From assembly GCA_021234155.1 (NCBI GenBank), contig JAJEKV010000574.1, positions 78,910 through 142,909 on the forward strand: DNA of 64,000 nucleotides, in the 5' to 3' direction. A program made the position numbers and the translations under genes. Within the stretch, counting starts at the first letter, position 1. Each line of letters begins with the position of its first letter. This DNA is from Isoetes taiwanensis (taxonomy: Eukaryota; Streptophyta; Lycopodiopsida; Isoetales; Isoetaceae). Below the pieces are notes generated by a model. That model worked only from the letters and a program-made list of their open reading frames with translations, was not told the origin of the DNA and did no database searches. Positions 1-9,757 of this stretch are shown here, one piece after another.

Positions 1-255
1 TACAGTGACAGTAAGAGTTGCATTGCCATGGCTAAAAACCCTGTTATGCATGAGAGAACAAAACATATTGAAATGAAAATGCATTTCATTAGAGACATGG
101 TTAACAAAAATATTATTGAGCTTGAGCATATCAAATCTGAAGAACAACTGGCTGACATTCTAACCAAGGTGCTGAGCAGTAACAGGTTCAACATGCTGAC
201 AGAAAGAATAAGCTGCAGGGAAAAATGCAAGGAAAAGGGTCGAAATAATTGCTGA
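1..255 (+). CDS. Ty1/copia polyprotein, C-terminal RNase H end (partial)
   Basis: The frame is open from the first base and stops at 253-255; its N-terminal part lies outside the window. It reads YSDSKSCIAMAKNPVMHERT and, further on, EQLADILTK. Together these are the characteristic end of the RNase H domain of plant copia polyproteins (an SDSKSCIALAKNP-like block, then KHI-x-x-x-x-HFIRD, then LADILTK). RNase H removes the RNA strand during reverse transcription in the virus-like particle. A polypurine tract and an LTR follow about 290 bases downstream in the expected order. No stop or frameshift is visible in the part seen, so this copy may be fairly young. The family is certain; whether the whole element is functional cannot be judged. 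Confidence 0.93.
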   Translation, partial: YSDSKSCIAMAKNPVMHERTKHIEMKMHFIRDMVNKNIIELEHIKSEEQLADILTKVLSSNRFNMLTERISCREKCKEKGRNNC

Positions 256-297
256 CTGCTACTTGTTATTATTGGTTGAGTAAGTGTGCAAATGATG

Positions 298-447
298 AAG
301 ATCTTGACTGCACAAACATTGAAGTTTACATAGTCTGACTATGAGAAGCAGTGGCAGTAGGCAGACTGTATTAAGATCTTGACTGCACAAACATTCAAGT
401 TCACATAGTCTGCTTATGAGAAGCAGTGGCAGTAGGCAGACTGTATT
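298..447 (+). repeat. 75-bp tandem duplication before the copia LTR
   Basis: Two head-to-tail units, 298-372 and 373-447, each begin AAGATCTTGACTGCAC and end GACTGTATT, with only a few substitutions between them. The duplication lies in the untranslated stretch between the copia stop codon and the polypurine tract. Confidence 0.9.
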
Positions 448-540
448 GACCATAGTGGGAGATAGGTTGATTGTTGAATTAATCTAAAATGCAGGAGCTA
501 AACTATGGTGTGAACAGTAACAGGATCTATGTAAAATTAT

Positions 541-555
541 GAGGTGAAAGGGGAA
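541..555 (+). other. Polypurine tract of the copia element
   Basis: GAGGTGAAAGGGGAA is almost pure purine and lies directly against the TGTTAG start of the LTR. This is the position of the plus-strand primer in LTR retrotransposons. Confidence 0.85.
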
Positions 556-1354
556 TGTTAGGAAATGAATGCTTTCCTAAGTTCACCTCATAATAGGAGG
601 CAACTGCAGAACAAATGTGTTTACTTAAACATAATGTTGGTGTGCTCACAGAACATGTTGAGTTATAATGACGAGTTTACTGAACATGCAGAATTGTTAT
701 GGTGATGAACAGTTTACATGCATTGAGCAGATTAAGTACCAAAGATACAAGGTCTAGGGGAAAGAATCTGGTGAAGAGTTTTCACTATGCATTTTTGGAA
801 CTAAAGCCTAGTGCTGAGATTTGGAACCTTGGTACTAAGGTTCATGGGTTCTAGGTTAATGGTTGAGACGTTATATTAATGTCATATATTGTTAAGGTTT
901 TAACCATTGACGATTTTATGCCGAAGACCTAGTCAAGGTTGAAATAGAAAGCTTATCCTGGAGGGAAAAGCTTAGATCTATTTTTGTAAATACAGGACGG
1001 TCGAATGAAGTTGCAGAGCGGATCGGTAGTCTCCATGACCGCCGGATCCCTGTAAATAAAACCAAATAGAATGATTGAATAACTAAGCTCGATTCACTGA
1101 AGAATATTGGCAGAGTTCGTAAGGTAAATTTGCTTATATTTGTTTAACGAAATATTTGCAATATGAGATCATTTGAATGACCTTTGAAGACCATTGGTAA
1201 GTGAATAGTGTTTTCTTATGGTTGTATATTTCCATATAACACAATCATGAATGGAAGATATAATGAAGGGGAAGTGTATTTAAATCATAATCTATGGAGT
1301 ACTTTGGGATTTATATTATGATCTACATTCTATCTAGGAGTAAATAATCTAACA
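556..1354 (+). mobile_element. 3' LTR of the copia element
   Basis: The segment starts TGTTAGGAAA straight after the polypurine tract and ends AATCTAACA, giving a perfect 6-bp terminal inverted repeat TGTTAG/CTAACA. The length is 799 bp. A polyadenylation-type signal (AATAAA, near 1055) lies inside. The 5' LTR is outside the window, so the target-site duplication (expected as the 5 bases from 1355) cannot be checked. The right end is chosen from the inverted repeat alone. Confidence 0.75.
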
Positions 1355-2819
1355 ACTTCCACTTAGGTAGCTAAAAACATAACCTATCTCGAATAGAGGT
1401 ATGTTTCACCACTTGTGTTAGCATAGCTTCACATATAGCTTTAGAGTACTTAGCTCCTTCCAAGCTCAGAATGCCAACAAAATGGTGGGCCAATCCTCCA
1501 TCTCAAGAAACTCAATTACTATGTCTGAAGAAACTTGCTTCTCTTTGGCTTCTCTAACTCAAAAAAGTCATGCATGTAGGACAATGTTTTCTTTATTCTT
1601 TTATAATATGTTACATGTAACTAAATACTGCATGTACGTATCCATATTTGAAATAAGCCTTTAATAAGCTGGTCGTGCATGAAAAGCAACTCCACTTTGA
1701 GCAGGATTTTGTGAATAAGAATCACAAGCCAGTCAAAGGTTATGCATCAGAGAGAACTTCTCTCAAACGGAGGTTATCTTGGCTTTGTAGGTCAATAATT
1801 TAGAAATGTTGCCCTCATTCTGATATGTTTTATGTATTTTGCAATGACTATAGTAGATGTTTGGAAATTAGAACATGGATGTAATAGGGAGACATCCACT
1901 AGAATTGATATTTCAAGGAATTTGGGAATGCAGATGGAGTGGTCATGTTGTGAATTCGCCTGGGGCTCCAGTTCATTCTCAGACAACGTCGACTTTAAGA
2001 GGCAAGCATTTTGTTGCTATGCTTTTGTTCTGACTTCTCTATTTTGTATTTTTTGCTTTCATATATAGGTATTGTTATGAACTTTAAGAATCTCAGTATT
2101 CCATAAATGTACATATGAAGTCTGAATTTTAAACATGAAAATATCCAGGCATGTTAAAAGGGATTTTCTGTTACGTCATGTCAGGAACATGCAAGTATAT
2201 ATCACCATCCAATCTCCTAATATTTTTAAAAGAAAACAATGCTTTCTTACTTTAAAATATGCACTCTTGATACATTCGTGATGATCTTCCTCATTACAAA
2301 CGTTTGTTCTTCCTTTATAGGTACCAGGCTTTTGTCCAGTACAAAGCCTTCATCCAGCTCTTACTTCAGCATTTGAGACATGCATAGTCTGTTTTAATGG
2401 TTCAGGCACAAGGGGGATTTCAGGAAATCAAAATAGCTCAAGGTTTAAGTAGATCAACATGCACCTCATCATGTTTGTAAGTCATTGCCCTCTCCTGTAA
2501 TTTTCCTATTGTGGCTCAACAACCCAAGACCAGGGCTTTTGTTGTGTTACATCATGACAAACATATTATTTTTGCTATCCATTATAGATCAACCAAGCTT
2601 TGGTGCGATGAAGATGTCAGATCAGCATGTAATGCATTTGCATCACTGGATCTATGTAAACCTCATCCTGAACAAGCAATCTGATTTCTATTTCTTTGGC
2701 TTTATGACATTTTGTTCTTCTTTCATGGATGTTTTTCCTTAGGAATCTTTCACTACTTTTATAGTTTACCTCACCTCATGGGTTCTCCATTTTGTCTCAA
2801 AATTGTTGGACCTTAGCTT
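1355..2819. other. AT-rich intergenic DNA, nothing recognised
   Basis: Only short reading frames occur, without recognisable domains or linked splice sites. No RNA gene or repeat structure was seen. Confidence 0.5.
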
Positions 2820-3386
2820 GAATATTTTCCAGCTGCAAGCAAGGATATAAGCTCGATGATCCTATCAGGGGCTTCTACAAGTTTCTAAAGAGCTTGCCTA
2901 ATTTTTTGCTGAACTTCAAGGCAAACATATTAGATGGCACCAGACTCATTGCCTCCATTCGCCAGGACAGGCTCTGTCAATGCTGCCAAATGGGAGTCAT
3001 TGAGGATGAATCTCATACCCTTCAAAGTTGCCCAGCATATGTTCAAATTCGGACGCCGCTTATCTTTGAGTTGGTCGGCACGCCAGCCATTACATGTGAC
3101 ATTGAGCACAAAGATCCCGCGGTCTTTGGGATCATACCTTGAGGAGGTTATGGACATGCGAGATCGCCCTATGTCCTCGGGCACACACTTGATATGTATA
3201 TATACATTGATGTATACTTGTATAGTTTGATGACATTCTTATTACGCCACGGTTTTCCCTCGAAAACCCTTGGTGGGGGTTTTTAACCCGATAAGTTAAG
3301 TTTGTCGCTCATCCTCAATGGGTCCCATAGGCCGATTGGCCTCGATGGACGATAAAAATCATTCTCATTCTCATTCTCATTCTTCT
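2820..3386 (+). mobile_element. LINE copy A, 5'-truncated: C-terminal zinc finger and 3' tail
   Basis: The open frame at about 2840-3142 ends in a CCHC-like cluster (CQCC, then H and C in DESHTLQSC). This is the C-terminal zinc knuckle typical of APE-type non-LTR retrotransposon polyproteins. The 3' untranslated tail at 3250-3386 has the hairpin CCCTCGAAAACCC...GGGTTTTTAACCCG, then GGTCCCATAGGCCGATTGG and GACGATAAAA, and ends in about four TTCTCA units. The same tail ends the other LINE copies in the window. The upstream limit is approximate; the body is truncated, as usual for LINEs. Confidence 0.8.
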
Positions 3387-3600
3387 TTTATTGTTCCTAA
3401 ATTCCTCCTGGCCATAGTCCTACTGAATGTTGATGTAAGCATTATGTTGACAAATTTTACATTCTAGATCATGAAAAGGGATTTGCTTGGTTGTGTCTAA
3501 CTCTCTACTTACATAGCCCGACAAATTTTGCATGTTTTGTTTTTGCTGCCATCAAATGTACTACAAAACAAGGAATGCATGAAATTAAGATCATAAAGAA

Positions 3601-5364
3601 TGGTGCCTTTTGGAACTCTCAAGCTGGTGCATATGGATTCTGACCCCGACATTCGACCATTGATCACATCTTCACACTCAGGGCCACGGTGAAGGCAGCG
3701 AGGAACCGTCGGGAGGACTGTCTTTTCTTTTTTGTGGACTTTGCAAAAGCTTTTCGACGACGGTATCCGGGAAAAGTTGTGGGTGAGATTGCACCATCCA
3801 GGGCTCCACCTGGATCTGCGAGCGCAATGTCTGGTGTGACGAGATGCACGGCCGCATGCTGTAGGAAGGGCAGTCATTTGTCGTGACATTGGAGTTAGGG
3901 CAAGGTTGTCCTCTCTCCCACACTCTTTGGACTTTACATTGACGGTTGGAAGCCCGGCTTCTTTGCCAATGGGGGGCGGTATCTGACTCTTGCACCGAGT
4001 CATCCCGGCTCATCTATGCGGATGATGTGGACCTCTTGGCCCATACACGGAGGGCATGCAGCACACCTAGATGCAGACACATTTTGCCGTGCCACGTACA
4101 TGCGGTCAACTTTGCCAAGACTAAGGTGGTCCTCATATCCTCCTCATCGCCATCCAAAGACCTCCTGGGCCACTTATCAAGGATGGTAGAGGTCACATCC
4201 ATCTACAAGTACAGGGGGAATTTCCGCCCTCAATGTATTGGGATGCATCCATTCGCCGAAAGTGACAAGAGGTTGGAAGGCGTTATGCATAATGCAAAAC
4301 AATAGTCCGGCGTAGAAGCCGATGACTAGGGCCACCGGTCCACATTTGTTCCGCACCATCGGTGGAGCAGTTCTTTCAGATGGGGTCCCAGGTGTGGAGC
4401 CCGGTGGTGTCTTTGGCGACTTGGAACGACTTGGAGCAGGTCCGTGAAGGCATTTTTGACGCGGGGCACTTGGGGTCAAGCCCTCGCCCATACTCGGATC
4501 TTGTTGCGGAGACAGATTCATGCCCCCGCAAAGATGCGACCTCGATAGATACACATTGTTTATTTCCGGAAGGTGGCGGCAAAGATGGGCGATGCTCGGC
4601 TCCCCGCACTTGGCTTTACGCCAGGGCTGCATGAGTCCCAAGAACGACTTAGGGCTTGTTGGAAGGACAAGAGAGCCCGGTGTGGTCGCTACCGAACGAG
4701 AGGCACATAGGTGCATCCAGTGCACATGACGGCCGGAATAGGGCCGAGGGGTACTTGGACTTGTTTCCGTGTGGAAGCCACGGGACCACAATGCTGGAAC
4801 AGTAAAGATGGCACACTACAAACAACACATAAACCCCACCGGTTCGAGGCCCACGCTCTACTGCTTCTCAGTTGCCCATGAAGAAGCGAAGATCATCGGT
4901 AGGTTCATTCGAGGGGCCCACCATCTTCGGCTTGAGACGGTCGGTGGATTGAGAGCCGCGCCAGGACAGGCTTTGTCGGTGTTGCCCGGGGTTGTTGGAC
5001 GATGAAAGCCATGCCTTCGGTATCCGACCTATAGTCGGATCGGGCTCGCTACACCCTCTTGGTGCGACCTAGTTACGCCCACCCAGACGAGCTACTCAAG
5101 TCGCCGTCGATTCGATCCTTGGCTCCTACCTCCGGGGAGGTTTTGGATCTGGACGGACTCACCTCGTCCCCGCATGTCTACCGAGGTGCGGAAATTCATA
5201 TGTATATGTATATTTGTTGTTGCCCGTTGAGCTTGTTGTTTTGACGATTTTTCCCTCGTAAAGGGATTTTTTAATCAGAGTAGCAACGACTTCTTGCACC
5301 CGTAATTTGGGTTCCATAGGCCGATGGGCCTCCGCGGACGATAAAAGAACCTTCCTTCCTTAAG
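3601..5364 (+). mobile_element. LINE copy B: reverse transcriptase and 3' tail, frameshifted
   Basis: Read across several frameshifts, the DNA encodes a non-LTR reverse transcriptase: DHIFTLRATVKAARNRR and FFVDFAKAF (about 3655-3755), a GCPLSPTLFGLYID-like block near 3905-3945, the catalytic YADDVDLLAHT at about 4014-4047, and NFAKTKVVLISS near 4110-4140. Endonuclease sequence is missing, so the copy is 5'-truncated. The tail at 5245-5364 repeats the family hairpin and GACGATAAAA, ending in a short CCTT repeat. Many small indels break the frame, so the copy is dead. Confidence 0.85.
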
Positions 5365-5620
5365 TCACAAAATGTTACTTTCAATTGTGGAATTTAAAAC
5401 CCAAGTCTTAGTATGGAAGGACTAGGCCAGCATGATACAAGCATTACAATAATGTGTATTCAATCGAGATACATTTAGCTGTTGTGATAAATTCCTCCAA
5501 TTTAATAAAGATTACCTTAGTATCAAAAACAAGCTTTTAATGTTGTGAGAAATTCTACGAATTATATGAGAGATTACCTTAGTTATGAAACGTGCGGAAA
5601 AGCTGCCGATAACCAAACAT
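5365..5620. other. AT-rich spacer
   Basis: No gene or repeat seen apart from the left target-site copy that begins at 5621. Confidence 0.5.
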
Positions 5621-5651
5621 ATGATTAGATAAATACAAAAATAAACTTTAG
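5621..5651. repeat. Left target-site duplication of LINE copy C
   Basis: Begins ATGATTAGATAAATACAAAA and ends TAAACTTTAG. It matches 6563-6593 at 30 of 31 positions. Confidence 0.85.
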
Positions 5652-6562
5652 AATAGAATAGAATAGAATATGATTTTATCGCCCACTTGAGACCAACCGC
5701 CTATGGGACCCAAGTACAAAGAGAGAGCAAACAGCGACATTACTACGGGATTAAAAACCCGCCACCAAGGGTTTTGAGGAAAACCTTAGTAGCAATAAGG
5801 ATCTTTGACATCTATACCTGATTATATACATAATCACAAGTACAACCGAGGTTAATGCCGGACGGGGGCATAAGCGAAGTCGTATCTATTACCTCCAGGA
5901 GGTACGATCCCAACAAGCCTACAGAGGCCGTGCTCGAAGAACTTCGTGCAAGGCCTGGGGATGGGGCACAACTATCTGAGCATCCGGGATATGCTTTCGT
6001 CTACGGACAGCCCCCCCGGAGGCGTGGACTTTCATCCTCAATGGCACCCCGCTGACAAAGACTCACTCGCCCTCACGCTGGCTCGAATCCATCTCCCCCG
6101 TCTCAACGCGGAGGTGGTGTGCACTGTCTTGAATGGGAAGCAATCACCCCGCTTTTTCATGGGTAGATGGGTGCAGGTAGTGGTGTGGGCCCCTCGTGAG
6201 CATGGGATTGACCATTACGCTGTCGATAATTTGCCACCTTGACATGTGACAGGCCTCTGTGATCCCAAAGCTTGGCCATGAAGCAAGCATCAAATCGCTT
6301 GCTTCAAGGCGTAGCGTTCCTTGGTGTATGCACCGGGTCCACATCCGTGTGCCCGCACATTCCATAGCGAGAACCACCGGGCTTGCTTGTCTTTCCAAAG
6401 AAGCTTTGAGTCATCTGCTTGGACCCATCGCCCATCGCCAAAGCAAGGTTGGGCGGGCTTCATCCATAGCCACAACCTTCGGAAGTAAATAATGTGGCGT
6501 TCAGTAGCGACCCTCTGTAATGGAAGGAAGCCTGTAGAGACATATGGTATTTGTGTCAACTT
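5652..6562 (-). mobile_element. LINE copy C, minus strand, flanked by a 31-bp target-site duplication
   Basis: The inverted family tail lies at 5652-5790: an AGAAT-type microsatellite, the reverse of GACGATAAAA, the reverse of GGTCCCATAGGC, then the hairpin. The body at 5850-6480 reads on the minus strand as degraded LINE polyprotein, including KLLWKDKQARWFSLWNVRAH. Direct repeats of 31 bp, with one mismatch, flank it at 5621-5651 and 6563-6593. The insertion is truncated at its 5' (right) end. The right junction also holds an extra duplicated stretch, described separately. Confidence 0.85.
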
Positions 6563-6619
6563 ATGATTAAATAAATACAAAAATAAACTTTAGAGACATA
6601 TGGTCTTTGTGTCAACTTA
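6535..6619. repeat. Complex right junction of LINE copy C, with tandem duplication
   Basis: The stretch beginning TAGAGACATATGGT and ending TGTGTCAACTTA occurs at about 6535-6562 and again at about 6591-6619, on both sides of the right target-site copy (6563-6593). The copies differ at a base or two. So the right flank is a tandem duplication with a period of about 56 bp that includes the target-site copy. Confidence 0.8.
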
Positions 6620-9099
6620 CGCGCATGTTTTCTTTTAGAAACTAAATATCTTGCAACCTTAATATAATAAATCAACTACGAGTTTAATTATAGAGATTGA
6701 TCATAGCAAGATCACATGAGAGTCGTATTCGCATCTTTGTGTATGTCATATGAGTTTCATCATATAGCTTTGTTTTTGCTACCATACCCACACTACAATG
6801 TGCCATCTACTCTATAGACAATGAGAAAGTCAATTCGTATAGTTGCACTTCAAACCATCTCTCATCAAGATTCCTAGGCGCATCAATCTCTAAGATTGGT
6901 TCATTTATCTAGCCTCTTATCGAGCACATCCAATGATATTGACATGATAGTTTGTTTGATAAGATAAGACAAGATGAGATAAAGGGTTGGAAAGCTCAAT
7001 AATATTGGAGGCAACGATTAATATCATAACAAATACTAGAGGTGCTCAATGTTAATAAGGGCTATTTGAGCATGAGTTGGTTTAGTTTGAAATAAATTGG
7101 CCAAGAGAATCTACAATTTTGCAAGCATTATCGTCAACTAGCTCATTATTGCTTCACCTTCCATGTCAATTTCCCATACATCATGTACTCATCCTGCATA
7201 GTTGTTCAATACAACGGATATCATCTTTTAACGTCCCCAAACATGTATTCCTGCATTTTAAAGTAAAATAAACCTCATTGTATAGCTCAAACATTAGAGA
7301 GATCGAACAATGAAGAGCAACCTCAATCCCAAAAAAATATGATTGTGTAGTTGGGTGTAGTAGACATATCTTGCTACAAAAAACAACAAGTAAGCCAAAT
7401 TCTAGGATCTTTTTTTTTTTTTCATTCATATGCCCTTCCAAACTTTGCAAATGGGACACAACGGCAATCCATTTCTACTTTGCCATCTTCAATTTGTCCA
7501 CAATCGAATCAAAATAAAATTTCAAGTAGTGTTAAATGCTGCTATCTCCCTCCAAACTAAAGAGTGCCATTCACAACTTCAACTATAACTATTGTTACTT
7601 TCAGATATCAACACAAATTCCTATAGGTTGATAAAGCCATGCAATACCTCGCAATATAAACAAAGACAACGTACTATCACAAGGTCAAATTCATAATTTT
7701 AGGCACAATGGCTTTTTATCTCTATGATTGAATATCAAAGAGTGATTGGCCAACATTGTCGGGTATTTTGGCCAACAATGAAACAACCACGTCTTTAAAT
7801 TGTTCTTAAAGCCTGGCAACAATGGGCACCATAACTAGTGCTTTGTTAATGTAACTTTTCTTTCCCCAACGGGTACAAAATCTACCCTGCCCTCTCATAT
7901 TACTTTCTTCCATCAAACTTCTCCAATCCTTTTATTCTTTGCCCCAAGCCCGCATTTTTGGTAGTCTTTTTTTAGCGGCCAGCTGCTGAAGCTGTTGGCA
8001 TAGCTTCCGACCAACCCAGCCCCAAACCATACAACCAATTTTTATATTCGTCATCTTGCAATTTGGGCTCTCATTTCCTTCTCCGATTTTTTTATTATTG
8101 ATCTTCTCTGACTGCCCATTACTTTGAGTTCCCTAAAACTGGAGGCGAGTCTTGCATACAAAAAAGCTTTAAAAATAGGTTGAGCTCATGCGTTTTGGCC
8201 ACCAGAATCTAAAAAGGAATGCAACCATTTGTCTTGATGTGCAGAAAAGTAAAAAGAATGATTGTTTTTGACCATTTGATGCGAAAAGCTCAGCAAAAAG
8301 GGATTTTTATTTGTGGAGTGGAGCTGGGACAACACCATCACCAGACTATCTGTAAGGTGAAAGGCGCTTATCTATCAAGCTTTTGGATACCAACATCGGA
8401 GTTATGCTGTTTGGATCACTTGGAAGCATAACTCACCCTTTAATAACAACTTGTCTTAAGTGTAGTTGCATCTTCGGAGCAAGTCAAGCTTAGCAGCAGG
8501 CAAAGCTGCGACCATGTTCATAAGATTGGTAGATGCCACTCCGGTAGATGCTACTCTGACCCGCGACAATGTTTGACAGCTTGGTGAGCACTCAGGCTAA
8601 CGTATCTCCCTTCGACATAGATTTCTTCCTAAAAAAAGTTTTAAACGCTCAAATGCCTTATCACAAAATCTAGGCTTCTTCCTCCTCAAAGCCGCCCTCT
8701 GCCGCTCGGCTCTCTGCCTAAGCCGCCCTCTGCCCCTCCGCTCCTATGCCTATGATACCGTTGCCCTTGTCAAAAAAGAAGGGAGCAACCATTCTTATTC
8801 ACGCCCAAAAAGGGCTCCAATTTTTTTTTTATTTTTTTTAACCATTCAAAAGGAAAGCCATCTAAAAACCCAAAAAAGAAACATGACCTATAAATGACAT
8901 TAAGCTCCTCAAACATGGCAAGATATATGATTTTCTATACAATACATCACCGAAATCATAGTCCCAACCATTGCTAGAAGCTCCTCCCACAATACTAAAC
9001 TCAAACATTGGAAGTTTATTTACGTGTCATCATTTGAAGAGGGAATAATAGAATAGAATCTAGCTAATCTAAACGGAATTTGGGCACGAATTTTTATAT
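6620..9099. other. Intergenic DNA upstream of cyclin T
   Basis: Mostly AT-rich, with poly-T runs near 7410 and 8820-8840. A short CT-rich duplication near 8690-8750 repeats GCCGCCCTCTGCC twice. Frames such as 8219-8431 show no recognisable domain. The last few hundred bases presumably hold the cyclin T promoter, but no clear TATA box was identified. Confidence 0.5.
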
Positions 9100-9134
9100 T
9101 TTATTTACGAGATAAGTAAAAAGAAAGGGGGAAA

Positions 9135-9368
9135 ATGAAGACTAGGGCAAAGCACAAGTCAAGTCTTAAATCAATTTTCCTCCTCGGTTTGCAATTTTCC
9201 TCGTTGTGCTGCTTCGGCGACGACGGAGGCGGATTTGATCGAGCCATGCCCTGCCGTGGCCTTCCGAAAAAACAGCCAGTAGCGGCTTCCAAGGGTCTCC
9301 CTCTAACCCTTTTTTCGTTTGTTTTTCTTCTCGGTTTGTGTTTTAGGGTATCATATTCTGTCCATTAG
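9135..9368 (+). other. Upstream ORF in the presumed cyclin T leader
   Basis: An ATG-initiated frame of 77 codons ends about 390 bp before the cyclin T start codon. The sequence has no recognisable domain. A good splice acceptor (TTTGTTTTCAG, ending near 9635) sits between it and the cyclin ATG, so the leader may contain an intron. Whether the transcript includes this frame is unknown. Confidence 0.3.
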
Positions 9369-9757
9369 TTTCTCGAGGTTTTTTGTATTTTGTTTCGCAA
9401 TTACCTTTATATGCTATTGGACTCTGGTATGTTAGCACTTTGAATGAACAAGCTGCCACTTTTGCAGGTGGATTTACATAGCCGATGTTGTTTATCTGCC
9501 GTTAGTTGGGGTTTATGTGTAAGCGTTCAGGTGTGTTTAAAGTTGCTATTATTGCAGTTCCAGGTCTAAAGTAGATTTGATTTTTGTTCAGCTTGCACAA
9601 GATATATTGAAACTGTGGTTTCTGTTTGTTTTCAGCTAAACAGCACAACTGCGCTGTGATTTGTCCGAAGTCCATAGAAGTGGATAAAAGTAGTATAAAA
9701 GGGGTTTGAAGCTGAGATTTTCTGGTGCAGTATCAGAAATCTTTTGGACCTTTAGCC

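Noticed and set aside
4846-4862. GGTTCGAGGCCC as a tRNA B-box
   Set aside because: No A-box or cloverleaf could be built, and the bases lie inside LINE copy B. No tRNA was found in the window.
8219-8431. 70-codon frame upstream of cyclin T
   Set aside because: No recognisable domain, no splice partners, and its length is expected by chance.
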